The notes below the pieces were generated by a model. It ran no database searches and was not told where the DNA came from. It was given only the letters and a program-made list of their open reading frames with translations. From contig CP031964.1 of NCBI GenBank assembly GCA_003443635.1, positions 2,326,321 to 2,390,320 of the forward strand: a stretch of DNA of 64,000 nucleotides, written 5' to 3'. Shown one piece after another: positions 45,130 to 54,836 of this stretch. A program made the position numbers and the translations under genes. The DNA is from Flavobacteriaceae bacterium (lineage in GTDB: Bacteria; Bacteroidota; Bacteroidia; Flavobacteriales; Flavobacteriaceae). Each line of letters starts with the position of its first letter. Positions within the stretch are counted from its first letter, which is position 1.

Positions 45130-45951
45130 TTAAGCGACCATTTGCTGTTCTTCATTAACTAAATTAAATTTATTTAAAGAAACTACTGGGGTTACATCTT
45201 GTGTAAGGTCAAATGTCTTTAGCACGTTATAGGAAAACCATATATTAACTAACATTAATGGGATTTTAAGTGCATCTTTCATCCCTAATTTAGAATCATC
45301 CATATGTATCCATTTTTTTAATGGTTGTTCGTATATTTTATGCATTATTTCTGAAGCTCCATAGTACTTCTTCAATCTCACAAATATCTCAACATCAAAT
45401 AACCATCTTGATAAAAATCTTTTATTATAAGCAACTGGAATAATTTCTCTTTTAAACACTTTTGCACCACATTGTGTATCTTTTATAGATAAACCTAAAA
45501 TTAAGGATACTATCATTTTAACTATTTTAGAGAAAATATTTCTAAACACATTTCGCTCAATTTGCCCTCCTTCTTTTCCTCTAGAACCGTATACCAATGT
45601 CACATCATTTAAGTTTTTTAATTTATATACTAGGTTTTTAAAATCTTCGAAATCGGTTGATAAATCTGCATCAATAAAACCTATATAGTCAATATCCTGT
45701 TTATTAAACAAATATCTCGCTCCTACTCTTACAGCTGATGCTTTCCCTGCATTCTTTTTTACATCGATTATACTTATTCTAGAAGAAAATCGGTCCTTCA
45801 TATCTGCAAGTACTTCTAAAGTATTATCCTTACTTCCATCATTTACAAAGCATAAATAATAATCTTCATTATATTTAATAAACTTTAAAAAAGCTTCAAC
45901 GTTTAGTCTATTTCCTTCATTGTAGCACGGTATAATAATCCCTGTTTTCAT
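45130..45951 (-). CDS. GT2 glycosyltransferase, polyprenyl-phosphate sugar synthase type
   Basis: 273 residues from the ATG at 45951; a TTG 27 nt earlier (45978) overlaps the -7 box and is unlikely. The GT-A fold begins GIIIPCYNEGNRLN, with NDGSKDNT and the metal site DADLS. Later SRGKEGG, DTQCGAKVFKREI and RWLFDVEIFVR match ALG5/DPM1-like enzymes that load a sugar onto polyprenyl phosphate at the inner membrane. The divergent 46127 gene encodes a GT-C-like protein, a natural user of such a donor. A LytTR-like site and an exact -7 box lie upstream. Confidence 0.92.
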   Translation of the reverse strand: MKTGIIIPCYNEGNRLNVEAFLKFIKYNEDYYLCFVNDGSKDNTLEVLADMKDRFSSRISIIDVKKNAGKASAVRVGARYLFNKQDIDYIGFIDADLSTDFEDFKNLVYKLKNLNDVTLVYGSRGKEGGQIERNVFRNIFSKIVKMIVSLILGLSIKDTQCGAKVFKREIIPVAYNKRFLSRWLFDVEIFVRLKKYYGASEIMHKIYEQPLKKWIHMDDSKLGMKDALKIPLMLVNIWFSYNVLKTFDLTQDVTPVVSLNKFNLVNEEQQMVA

Positions 45952-45975
45952 AATAAAATTGTTTTGGTTCTTACT

Positions 45976-46045
45976 CAAAAATAGAAGTGATTAATGCCTT
46001 TTTATAAGCAAATTCGGTGGCTAGAATCGTTGTGTAGGTGAATGA
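45976..46045 (-). promoter_or_regulatory. LytTR-type promoter element (a) of the GT2 gene
   Basis: On the plus strand the strong copy TGTGTAGGTGAATGA starts at 46031 and the weak copy, with TTCGGT, starts at 46010, exactly 21 bp away. On the minus strand TATTTTTG (45983 to 45976), a perfect -7 box, lies 27 bp beyond the weak copy and 25 nt before the GT2 start. Confidence 0.75.
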
Positions 46046-46087
46046 AAAGTTTGTTTCGATAATTACCACTTATCGAAACAAAACTTT
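46046..46087. promoter_or_regulatory. long inverted repeat between GT2 and GT-C genes
   Basis: TTTGTTTCGATAA (46050-46062) and TTATCGAAACAAA (46070-46082) are perfect 13-bp arms around TTACCAC; with one bulge they extend to AAAG/CTTT (46046-46087). It lies 40 nt before the ATG at 46127. No T-run follows, so an operator or leader hairpin is more likely than a terminator. Confidence 0.6.
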
Positions 46088-46126
46088 ATACTATCTTTAA
46101 AACATAGAAAGAAACACTTGCTTTTA

Positions 46127-49100
46127 ATGAAGGAAAAATCAAATAAATATTTAATCACCGCTTTACTCTTAGGTATAGTTTTTCATGGTGCTTCTATATT
46201 TTTTACTTTAGAAGCGACTTACGATGCATTAATACATTTATTTTTTGCTGATCATTATGCTAATAGTTGGTTTGAACCTTGGAATTATAAATGGTATACC
46301 GGTTTTACTGTAATGAGTTATCCACCCTTAGTGCATCAAGTTATTGCTAGTTTAGCACTGATAGGTGGGTTAAAATTTGGCCTTTTCACAGTCGCTTTAT
46401 TAAGTGTTATCCTTTTTATAACTGGAATATATAGGTTTTCACTATTAATAACATCTAATAGAACTGCAGCTGGGTATGCTGCTATTTTAGCCGTATTTTC
46501 TTCTTCGTTTGTTGAAACACTTCACTTATTTGGTCAATTACCAAGTATCATTGGTATTTCAGTTTTAATGCACGCGTTGCCAGAAATTTATTTATGGTTA
46601 AAAACAGGTAGGTATCGTTATTTGTTTGCGGCACTATCATTAATGGCAGTGACGGTAACCTCACATCATGTGACTCCAATCTTTGGAATGGTTTTTTTTA
46701 TTTTCCCATTAATAGGGATGGTAATAATGGATGCCTCCAGAGAACAGGTTGGAACTATAAAAGCAATCTCTTTTAAAATCTTTTTCAGGGGTTTTCTAAA
46801 GCTGCTTAAACGCATTTTAGGATTTGGAGCACTCTCATTAGTGATCATTATTGGTTGTATTTTGCCATATTGGATCAATTCAAAAAACAATCCTATTACT
46901 CAGGTTCCTATACCACATGGATCTAGAGATAACTTTCTTGAAGTCACATCTTCTGGCTTGGTGTTTTTCTTAATCCCTTGGGGCATTTTACTTATAGTTT
47001 TACCATATATATTCTACAGATATTATAGTAAACGTTATTTATTTTTTGGGTTATCTCTAACACTACTTATTATTTTAGGATCTGGTGGTACAACTCCTAT
47101 CCCTCAAGCTATTTTAGGGGAAACTGCTTTTAATATATTAACATTAGATCGATTTACATTTTGGGCTTCAATCATGTGCTTACCCATATTTGGAGAATTT
47201 GTATATCGGTTTGTAGAAACAGATTTAAAACTTTTAATACAGAATAAATTTGGAGCCATCTATCATAGGATGATTGGAGCTATTTTAGTAGGCTTGTTTT
47301 TATTTATGACTATTTTTACAATGAGTCTTAGTTATTTTAGACCTTCCCAACCACAGAAAATAAAAATGCTACCGATCGTGAATTTTCTAAATCAAGATCA
47401 GCACGATCAATGGCGGTATCTAACACTTGGATTCGGAGATCAAATGGCTTGGCTTTCTGCTCAAACAAATGCAATAACAGTAGATGGAAATTATCATTCT
47501 GCCAGACGTTTACCTGAGCTAACCACAAGGCCAATTGAACGTCTAGAAAATTCAAAATTTAAGGGGGTTGAAGGCATTGGTTCCCTTCAACAATTTTTAA
47601 CGACACCAGAAAAGTATCATTTAAAATATATTTTTTCTAATGATAAGTTTTATGATCCTATTCTTTATTTCTGTGGTTGGCAACGCTTACGTCAACTTGA
47701 AAATGGTATTATGGTATGGGAGCGATTAAACATCCCTCCTATGTCTTCTGTTTTACCAAAAGACGATGTTGCTAAATGGCAAAAAATACTTTGGGGAATC
47801 ATTCCTTTTTTAACTGTTATAATTGCTTTTATTTTAAATATTCAATTAATGTGGATAAGGGCTTTAAAAACGAGAATTAAAACGATTCCTGATTACCTGA
47901 AGATTAAAAACAGTTATACTCATTTTTCAACTTCTGTTTTAAAAATTACACATCTCTGGTCTGGTATTCTAATGATTACTGTTATCTACAGTATATATAG
48001 TATATATTTAAAAAACGACTCTCATCACTCTCCAAAAAATGCAATTATCGCTTATTACGATGCTTTAGATTTTAAGGAATTTGAGACTGCATATGGTTTA
48101 ATTAATCCTAAGAGTGATATGACCATTGCCCAATATATGCTTGAAATATCTGTTACTGATGGATTATTGAGCTCTTATGCAAAACTAAATGATATTAAAA
48201 CAGTTGTTAGCTTTAAAAATGACAGTTTAGCAACAGCTAAAGTAACAACTCATTGGATTACGCCTTTAGAAAAAATTAATAAAACGGATTACAAAACACT
48301 TATAAAGCAAAATAATAAATGGTATTTGGAAGCGGAAGATCTAGATTTAGATCTTCCTCCAGATCAATTATACTCTGATAATTCAACAAACTACTTTAAT
48401 CAAGGGAGGCGTCGCATAACTACTGAGCAAACACATCATGAAGATGTTTTAAAACAACCTGTTTTAGAAATCTTGTCTGCAAAACTGGTTAAAATTGAAA
48501 ATCATTATGCTATTGTTGGAGAAGTGCAAAACATAGACAATGTCCCTGCAGATGTTGTTTTAAAAGGTACGCTTTATAATAATGATAATAAAGAGTTAGC
48601 TACTTATAATGCAAAATACCATATAAAACACAAGTTAATGCCTAAAGAAACATCTAGTTTTAAAATTAATTTTGAAGGGATTGCCTGGTCAAAAATTAAA
48701 GATTCTATTCCTAAAACATTTAATCCTGATGAGTTTACTCCAGTTGATTTTGAAGAACAGCCTACTATCTTTAACCTACAAGCTGCGGGGAATGTCTCTA
48801 GTTCTGATTTATACAAAGATTTAGTTTTAAATTCTCTACAAATTGATAATAAAACGATTAGCGGTAGTTTATTTAATAGTGGTACACAAGAAATTACAAT
48901 ACCTCAGCTTTTAATTACTTATTATGATGAAAACAAAACTTTACTTTGGGTAGATCATATCTTTTTAAAAGACGGAATCAGACAACAACGTAAAAAAACG
49001 TTTGAATATTCTGTTTTGAATAGAGAAAAAGTAAACGTGATTACTGACGATATGAGCAACTGTTATGTAAATGGTTTACCTAATACAGATATATCTCAAA

Positions 49101-49216
49101 AAGTAGTTCCTAATAGAATTGAAAATCACGTACAAACTCAGTTACAAAAAATTGAACATCCTGAGTATCATTTTATTAAAATTGAAATGAATTCATATAT
49201 CGGAAATCCCAATTAA
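46127..49216 (+). CDS. GT-C-like multi-spanning membrane protein (PTPS-related membrane family) with extracytoplasmic C-terminal domain
   Basis: 1029 residues from the ATG at 46127 (a TTG at 46118 is possible). The first 420 residues hold about ten membrane helices, with an early loop containing TYDALIHLFFADHYANSWF, as in the 6-pyruvoyl-tetrahydropterin synthase-related membrane family and other GT-C enzymes, which use polyprenyl-linked sugars. Two more helices follow at about 550 and 610. The C-terminal 390 residues are soluble and extracytoplasmic: an NTF2-like part and two FxLYD-like beta domains. It shares a divergent promoter region with the GT2 gene and heads a three-gene overlap run. 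Exact reaction unknown. Confidence 0.78.
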   Translation: MKEKSNKYLITALLLGIVFHGASIFFTLEATYDALIHLFFADHYANSWFEPWNYKWYTGFTVMSYPPLVHQVIASLALIGGLKFGLFTVALLSVILFITGIYRFSLLITSNRTAAGYAAILAVFSSSFVETLHLFGQLPSIIGISVLMHALPEIYLWLKTGRYRYLFAALSLMAVTVTSHHVTPIFGMVFFIFPLIGMVIMDASREQVGTIKAISFKIFFRGFLKLLKRILGFGALSLVIIIGCILPYWINSKNNPITQVPIPHGSRDNFLEVTSSGLVFFLIPWGILLIVLPYIFYRYYSKRYLFFGLSLTLLIILGSGGTTPIPQAILGETAFNILTLDRFTFWASIMCLPIFGEFVYRFVETDLKLLIQNKFGAIYHRMIGAILVGLFLFMTIFTMSLSYFRPSQPQKIKMLPIVNFLNQDQHDQWRYLTLGFGDQMAWLSAQTNAITVDGNYHSARRLPELTTRPIERLENSKFKGVEGIGSLQQFLTTPEKYHLKYIFSNDKFYDPILYFCGWQRLRQLENGIMVWERLNIPPMSSVLPKDDVAKWQKILWGIIPFLTVIIAFILNIQLMWIRALKTRIKTIPDYLKIKNSYTHFSTSVLKITHLWSGILMITVIYSIYSIYLKNDSHHSPKNAIIAYYDALDFKEFETAYGLINPKSDMTIAQYMLEISVTDGLLSSYAKLNDIKTVVSFKNDSLATAKVTTHWITPLEKINKTDYKTLIKQNNKWYLEAEDLDLDLPPDQLYSDNSTNYFNQGRRRITTEQTHHEDVLKQPVLEILSAKLVKIENHYAIVGEVQNIDNVPADVVLKGTLYNNDNKELATYNAKYHIKHKLMPKETSSFKINFEGIAWSKIKDSIPKTFNPDEFTPVDFEEQPTIFNLQAAGNVSSSDLYKDLVLNSLQIDNKTISGSLFNSGTQEITIPQLLITYYDENKTLLWVDHIFLKDGIRQQRKKTFEYSVLNREKVNVITDDMSNCYVNGLPNTDISQKVVPNRIENHVQTQLQKIEHPEYHFIKIEMNSYIGNPN

Positions 49217-50430
49217 TGAAAATCAAACACAAACATATCATATTTCTATATTGGTTATTACCTGTTCTGGTTTTGGCTCAAATACCCTCGGTTAATAATG
49301 ACATTAAATTATTAACTTCTAAAAGTCAATTTACTGCTGGAAATACAATTATTATAAAATTCACAGTCCTTAACGGTATAAAACCTAATCTATATTGCAC
49401 AAATAGTTATGGTTCTACTTTAATTGCTCCAATAGTTAATGCTAAAGAACTTCACTATAAAATACCTCAGCATATTAGTAATAAATCTGGTAAAGTATAT
49501 TGGAAGTTATTAAACGAAAACACATCGCTTTCGGGGCAGTTTCACATTAGCCCAAAAGAGAAGGTAACCTCAATGGAAACCTATATAGGGCCTCCTAGTA
49601 TTCAAGCAGGAAATACAGACTATACAATGGCGGTAATTATCCCTACTGACGCATTGGACAACCCATTAATTGATAGTACTAAAGTTATTGTAAAGCATCA
49701 GTTTTTAGATAATAAGAGCATTGATAACGTATTTAGCAAAAATTTAATTGCCTATAAAAACCTATACTCTAAAGAAAAAAGTGGCCGTATGTTAGTGTCT
49801 TCAGAAAGTTTAGGAATAAATTCTAAAGAATACACCGTTGATATTTTACCAAGCTTACCCATAAATTTTAATTTGTCTCATAAGCAAAATCATGACTTTG
49901 CAGATGGAAATCAAATTACTTCTTTTTTAACTTCAACTATTAAAGATAATTATGGAAACATTATTAGTGATGGGACTTATGTAGAATTTTTTATTACTAA
50001 TAAATCAGGAAATATTTTAAAAACAACTGGAACGACCATAAATGGAATCGCAACTGCTGAAATGATCCATCCTGATTATGAAGAACAATGGACTGTAAAA
50101 GCTTATATAAATGGAATGGCTGAAAGTAATACCATAATATTAGATTACAAGCAAGTAATTGAAAAATTCGAAGTCGATTTTTCTGAAAACAATAGAGATA
50201 TTTCTGTAGGTCCACTTCAAAGTTTTATGCAACAGATGATTCCTGATGGTCTACAAGTGACGCTTTCTATTTATAAAGGAAACAAGCAATTATATCAAAC
50301 TATAGAATCTTCTAATAAAGGATTTGTATTTTTTAAGTTGAAAAAAGATATTATAGAAAATGACACGTATGAGATACGCATACATACTGCTGATATAGAA
50401 AAAACTTTTAACTCTAAAAAACTGTGGTAA
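49216..50430 (+). CDS. secreted beta-sandwich (Ig-like) protein of unknown function
   Basis: 404 residues with a signal peptide (1-22, ending LVLAQ). The mature part is entirely beta-rich; the region about 220-315 resembles a bacterial Ig-like domain (DNYGNIISDGTYVEFFITN and the following G-x-A-T-A strand). Its ATG overlaps the stop of the GT-C-like gene by one base, and its last 7 bases overlap the GTG start of the hydrolase gene. It is therefore co-produced with both and may be an accessory in the periplasm or on the cell surface. Confidence 0.78.
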   Translation: MKIKHKHIIFLYWLLPVLVLAQIPSVNNDIKLLTSKSQFTAGNTIIIKFTVLNGIKPNLYCTNSYGSTLIAPIVNAKELHYKIPQHISNKSGKVYWKLLNENTSLSGQFHISPKEKVTSMETYIGPPSIQAGNTDYTMAVIIPTDALDNPLIDSTKVIVKHQFLDNKSIDNVFSKNLIAYKNLYSKEKSGRMLVSSESLGINSKEYTVDILPSLPINFNLSHKQNHDFADGNQITSFLTSTIKDNYGNIISDGTYVEFFITNKSGNILKTTGTTINGIATAEMIHPDYEEQWTVKAYINGMAESNTIILDYKQVIEKFEVDFSENNRDISVGPLQSFMQQMIPDGLQVTLSIYKGNKQLYQTIESSNKGFVFFKLKKDIIENDTYEIRIHTADIEKTFNSKKLW

Positions 50431-51938
50431 ATATTAACAAGATTATATTACGTGGAGTTTTACTGCTATCCTATGTAGCCATTATAGCATTAATTATTTT
50501 TGGAATTAGCGCTTTGTTTAGCTACCTAAATACCGGTGCAGATAGAAGTACAATATTACATACCGAAGTAAAAAGAATAGATCAATACCTTCCTAAGATT
50601 AATTGGGAGCCTCTTAATAACGAAGGCAGGCAAATAGATTCACAAACATTAAGCACTATTGAAAAAGATTATTTAAATGCTTTGTATGTAAAACACATTG
50701 CTTATAAAAGTAATTTGACTACCGGGCTTGATGATTATTATACCGAAAGTGCTCGAGAAAATTTATATAATTTAATAACTACAAATCATTCTCAAAATAT
50801 CTCTATAGAGGCTACAACATTAGAGCATCACCCAACATTAGAGTTCTTTAGTGAAGACGGTCAGTTAGCTGTTATTACAGATAAAGATGTTATAGAATAC
50901 AAACGCATATATAAAAATGAAACACTCGTTTTAGAAACAACTGAAAGTGCTACTTATAAAATTATTCTTTTATTAGAAGATGGGTTTTGGCGTATACGCC
51001 ATATTGTAGTTCAAGATGTATCTGAACATCACTATAAAATTAACCCTGTTTCAGTAGACAAATTAAACATAAAAGGGATTAATTATTATCCGCAAGAAAC
51101 ACCTTGGGATATGTTTGGGCATCACTTTGACGCTAAGGTAATTTCAAAAGATTTTAAAATTATAAAAGATGCCGGATTAAATACTATTCGAATATTTATT
51201 CCCTATGAAGATTTTGGTAAAGCAAATGTGAGTTCTGAAAAGTTAGAGAAATTACAACAAGTTTTAGACCTTGCTGTAATTAATAATATTAAGATTGTTG
51301 TCACTCTTTTTGATTTTTATGGTGATTATTCCGTTTTAAATTGGACTTTAAATCAGCGTCACGTTGAGGCCATCATTACCAAATTTAAAGATCATCAAGC
51401 TATTATTGCTTGGGATATTAAAAATGAACCTGATTTAGATTTTGAATCTAGAAATAAATCTAACGTTATTGCTTGGTTAAGAAATATGACTGCTTTTATA
51501 AAAACTATAGATCAAGATCATCCTATAACTATTGGTTGGTCTAACGCCAAAAATGCCTCCCTTTTAAAAGATGATTTAGATTATGTGTCCTTTCATTATT
51601 ATGAAGATATCGATGATTTGGAAACAACTTTCAAATCATTAAAACAAATCATTGTTGATAAACCTATAATCATTAGCGAGTTTGGCATCTCTTCTTATAA
51701 AGGGTTTTGGAAACCTTTTGGGAGTTCTAAAAAAAAGCAGGCCAATTACCATGAAAAAGCGCAAGATATATTTAGTAAAAATAACATTCAGTTTATGTCT
51801 TGGACTTTATATGATTACCAAAAAATCCCCAAAGAAGTTGTAGGGAAGCTTCCTTGGAGAAAAAACACTCAAAAACGATTTGGGTTTATTGATGAAAATG
51901 GAGCAAAAAAAGAGGCCTTTCAATTTATCTCTAATTAA
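50424..51938 (+). CDS. membrane-anchored GH5-like glycoside hydrolase
   Basis: 504 residues. GTG start, since no ATG occurs in frame until about residue 230 and the GTG overlaps the previous gene. One membrane helix (about 8-35) anchors it, followed by a small domain (40-205, cystatin-like) and a TIM barrel (about 212-500). The barrel shows NTIRIFIPYEDFG, the acid/base Glu in WDIKNEPD, FHYYED and the nucleophile Glu in IIISEFGIS, the pattern of clan GH-A. It probably trims or cuts the polysaccharide made by the neighbours, as hydrolases do in other export clusters. Its 3' end overlaps the convergent GT4 gene by 8 bp. Confidence 0.85.
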   Translation: MVNINKIILRGVLLLSYVAIIALIIFGISALFSYLNTGADRSTILHTEVKRIDQYLPKINWEPLNNEGRQIDSQTLSTIEKDYLNALYVKHIAYKSNLTTGLDDYYTESARENLYNLITTNHSQNISIEATTLEHHPTLEFFSEDGQLAVITDKDVIEYKRIYKNETLVLETTESATYKIILLLEDGFWRIRHIVVQDVSEHHYKINPVSVDKLNIKGINYYPQETPWDMFGHHFDAKVISKDFKIIKDAGLNTIRIFIPYEDFGKANVSSEKLEKLQQVLDLAVINNIKIVVTLFDFYGDYSVLNWTLNQRHVEAIITKFKDHQAIIAWDIKNEPDLDFESRNKSNVIAWLRNMTAFIKTIDQDHPITIGWSNAKNASLLKDDLDYVSFHYYEDIDDLETTFKSLKQIIVDKPIIISEFGISSYKGFWKPFGSSKKKQANYHEKAQDIFSKNNIQFMSWTLYDYQKIPKEVVGKLPWRKNTQKRFGFIDENGAKKEAFQFISN

Positions 51939-53151
51939 CTGAAGAAAAAGATTCTGATTTTTTTACTTGTTTTTTATTTTCAATAATATCCTGAAATTGT
52001 TGGATATACATCTCTGTTATTTTTTGCATAGGATACGCCGTTGCTGCTTTAAAATTTGCTCGTTCTAAACGTTTTCTATAAACATCATTAATTACAATAG
52101 CCTCAATAGCTTTTGCTAAACTATCTATACAAGCAGGATCAAAAAACTCACCTTGATAACCCTCGTCTTTTACAAGCAGTGCTAAATCTCCTATATCTGG
52201 CATTACTACAGCTTTACCAAAACTACCCGCTTGGTGTAATACTCCCGAACTTCCTGTGGTAGATGTATATGGAAAAACAACTACGGCACTTTCTTTAAAC
52301 AAAACAGGGACGTCTTTTTCTTTAACATAACCTGTAAAGCGCAGTTGACTAATATGCTTATATTTTTCTTTTACACGCTTTAAATATCCAGGCACATTTG
52401 GATTATCTGTACCAGCAATAACAACTTCTAAATTAAGTTGTGTTGCTTCTCTCACTTTTTCAACAGCTTCAATCAGAGGTTCAACTTTTTTATAAGTTCC
52501 AAATTTTCCAAAAGTCATAATTTGTAAAGGTCCTTCCGATAAATCATATTGTGACACTTCTAAAGGTATTTCAAAAGTGCCATGAGGTATTAACACTACA
52601 TTTTTAACATTGTATTTATTTTGTAAAATGGTTACATATTTTTGCATTGTAACCGCTACCACATCTGCTTGTAAAATTAGTCGTGTTAAGCTTGTTCCTA
52701 TAAAATTATAAACGTTTTTCATAAATTTATTTGATGTGAACCCTGCAGTATTCAAATCTACTTCTTCTAAAATATTATGTAGTAACACAATATTTGGAAT
52801 TCGTTTTAACTTACACACCAATGGTAACATTAATCCTAAAGCTGCAGCAATTTTGTTATCTCCAAATTTCATAAACTGTAAGTTAAACAATACTGTATCT
52901 GGTTGAGATTGTGTAATTGCTCGAGTAACAGATACAATATTTTTATAACTATTAAATGACCAACACGCTCTTATCGTAATTTTACAACCCGTTTCTGTAA
53001 ATGAAATATCTTTTGCAGCTTCAGTTCTATCTGTTAACAGGATAAGTTCTGTAATAGCTTCTTTTTGCCTAAAGTGTTTTACTAAATGATAGGCATACTC
53101 ATTAAGTGTTACTTTACTTGGTGGATATGCTGTTACAATTGCTAATCTCAT
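51931..53151 (-). CDS. GT4-family glycosyltransferase
   Basis: 406 residues of the GT-B fold. N-terminal Rossmann part begins MRLAIVTAYPPSKVTLNEYA; the C-terminal domain has MTFGKFGTYKKVEPLIEAVE, PGYLKRVKEKYK and FPYTSTTGSSGVLHQAGSFG, the donor-binding region of GT4 enzymes. It works at the cytoplasmic face. A LytTR-like promoter element lies 59-94 nt upstream, although the flippase gene ends only 103 bp away, so the gene has its own regulated promoter. Convergent with the hydrolase gene. Confidence 0.92.
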   Translation of the reverse strand: MRLAIVTAYPPSKVTLNEYAYHLVKHFRQKEAITELILLTDRTEAAKDISFTETGCKITIRACWSFNSYKNIVSVTRAITQSQPDTVLFNLQFMKFGDNKIAAALGLMLPLVCKLKRIPNIVLLHNILEEVDLNTAGFTSNKFMKNVYNFIGTSLTRLILQADVVAVTMQKYVTILQNKYNVKNVVLIPHGTFEIPLEVSQYDLSEGPLQIMTFGKFGTYKKVEPLIEAVEKVREATQLNLEVVIAGTDNPNVPGYLKRVKEKYKHISQLRFTGYVKEKDVPVLFKESAVVVFPYTSTTGSSGVLHQAGSFGKAVVMPDIGDLALLVKDEGYQGEFFDPACIDSLAKAIEAIVINDVYRKRLERANFKAATAYPMQKITEMYIQQFQDIIENKKQVKKSESFSSVN

Positions 53152-53175
53152 AATTTATCGAATTTGGTTTCAATA

Positions 53176-53245
53176 CAAATTTGGGTTTTAAATTCTTTTA
53201 AAACTGATGAACTTAGATAGAATGAATTTTAGTGTAGATGAATGG
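53176..53245 (-). promoter_or_regulatory. LytTR-type promoter element (b) of the GT4 gene
   Basis: Plus-strand strong copy AGTGTAGATGAATGG at 53231 and weak copy AACTTAGAT at 53210 (21 bp apart); a third TAGAT follows at 53256, again 21 bp on. On the minus strand CAAATTTG (53183 to 53176), a 7/8 match to the -7 box, lies 27 bp beyond the weak copy and 25 nt before the start. Confidence 0.72.
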
Positions 53246-53254
53246 AAGAAAAAC

Positions 53255-54514
53255 TTAGATATCTTTCTTTTTGTGTTGCAACTTATAATCTATAATAAAA
53301 AATAAAATTTGTATGATTAATAGTAATATCATCGCTATAATTTGCATATTTACGACTTGTGCTAAGGTATTATGAAAGAAAGTAACTAAAGTCATTTGTA
53401 ACACTCCGAAGATTCCTGAAAAAATAACAGGGATATATTTATCTAATGACAAATAGTAATATGCAAAGATGTTTGAAATTGCAAACAAGCTCGTTGCTAA
53501 AGCATACTTCCATAATAATGGAGCTATCCCTAAATAACTATTACCAAATAACATTGAGATCATTATTTCTGGAAAAAGTAAACTACTTAAAACAATTACT
53601 GAAGCTATTACTGCAATATAGCTTATATACTTAAACAAAATTGGAGCCGTAGCTTCACCTTCCTTTTTTAGTTTTACTACAGTAGGTAATAATAACATGA
53701 CAAACATCCAGGCAACAAAATAAACAATTCGCCCAATAAGTGCTAAAGAGGCATACAAACCTGCTTCATAAGCTTCAAAATAGTGTTTTACTAAAAGAAT
53801 ATCGCTATTGTTAATTATGATTTGGGTCAATTCGTAAAATGCAGTAATTATAAAAAAGTAACGTATTTGTTTTGTTTTTGCTAGACTAATTAATTGACTT
53901 TTCTTTAAACTTATTCTTTTTAATTTAAAAGGTAATAATCCGAAGCCTAATGAAACTAAGATACCTAATGAAATAATTACCGAAGATTGAATTTTAAATA
54001 AGGCGATTAAACCCAAAGTAATTAATAATCGACTTAACATTTCCGATTGGTAAGTTATAGATAGGAGTTTAAATTGAGATTGCCCTTGAAAGGCACCTCT
54101 GTTTACACTCATCAAAAAATATAAGGGTACACCTATACCAAAAATAACAAACATACTTGAAGTAGATGTTTTAAATACTATCTGCAATTGTTGAGCAAAT
54201 ACAATAATTAAAGCTCCTAAAACAATGCCAACTGTTAAAGCATTTCTATAAATTTTAGAGATAAAACTTATTAACAAACTCATTTCGAAAAATGCTGAGA
54301 ATTTTGCTGTTACTAATTGGAATGTCATTGCTACAAACGATAATACTAATAAAAAAGTGATCAATACTGCTGCGTCTGCAAATTGCTCTGGGCCTAAAAT
54401 ACGCCCAAGAAAAAGGTTGTACGCATAATTACCCCCATTAACTATTAACGTGCTAAGCATAAATAATTGCTCAGGAGACAACCTTTTTTTGAGTGTATTA
54501 ATTACAGTAATCAT
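53255..54514 (-). CDS. Wzx/PelG-like polysaccharide flippase
   Basis: 419 residues with about 12 membrane helices across the whole length and the LFLGRILGPEQFADAAVLIT start typical of the oligosaccharide flippase (MATE-like) superfamily. It moves lipid-linked or growing glycan across the inner membrane. The ATG overlaps the upstream STAS gene by 17 bp, so it is in one operon with both STAS genes. PelG-like proteins have the same fold, but identity to PelG cannot be judged by eye. Confidence 0.9.
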   Translation of the reverse strand: MITVINTLKKRLSPEQLFMLSTLIVNGGNYAYNLFLGRILGPEQFADAAVLITFLLVLSFVAMTFQLVTAKFSAFFEMSLLISFISKIYRNALTVGIVLGALIIVFAQQLQIVFKTSTSSMFVIFGIGVPLYFLMSVNRGAFQGQSQFKLLSITYQSEMLSRLLITLGLIALFKIQSSVIISLGILVSLGFGLLPFKLKRISLKKSQLISLAKTKQIRYFFIITAFYELTQIIINNSDILLVKHYFEAYEAGLYASLALIGRIVYFVAWMFVMLLLPTVVKLKKEGEATAPILFKYISYIAVIASVIVLSSLLFPEIMISMLFGNSYLGIAPLLWKYALATSLFAISNIFAYYYLSLDKYIPVIFSGIFGVLQMTLVTFFHNTLAQVVNMQIIAMILLLIIQILFFIIDYKLQHKKKDI

Positions 54515-54803
54515 TTCTGAAAATGTTATTTAAATTATTCTTATCAAATTGATTTTTTATTCTTGTGTTATTCTTTCCTAAAACAAACAAAGCCTTACTT
54601 CTTCTCTTCGCTTTATTAGTAATAAATTGCATTACATTTAAAGCAGTTTTATCCATTTTATTTACGCTTTTTAAACAAATTACAATCTCGTAATACGTAT
54701 CTAATAGTTCGCTAAAATAAGTTGCTACTTTATAAGTATTTTCTTTTACAAAGTGACCGTGAATTTCAAAAACCCCTTTGTTATTTATAATATTAAGTTC
54801 CAT
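54498..54803 (-). CDS. STAS-domain protein with Thr at the phospho-site
   Basis: 101 residues, one STAS domain of the anti-sigma-antagonist type. The usual D-S-S-G-L motif reads MDKTALNVM, with Thr in the place of the phosphorylated Ser. The C-terminus is basic and overlaps the flippase gene by 17 bp. A sister STAS gene lies 33 bp upstream. No serine kinase or anti-sigma gene is in the window. A role in controlling the polysaccharide machine is an inference from position. Confidence 0.75.
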   Translation of the reverse strand: MELNIINNKGVFEIHGHFVKENTYKVATYFSELLDTYYEIVICLKSVNKMDKTALNVMQFITNKAKRRSKALFVLGKNNTRIKNQFDKNNLNNIFRNDYCN

Positions 54804-54836
54804 AATAAATTAGATTTAGGTTAGTTGATATATTAA

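Noticed and set aside
53246..53260. Third TAGAT copy at 53256 as part of the GT4 operator
   Set aside because: It keeps the 21-bp period but lies in the coding end of the flippase gene and lacks the rest of the motif; left as a note only.
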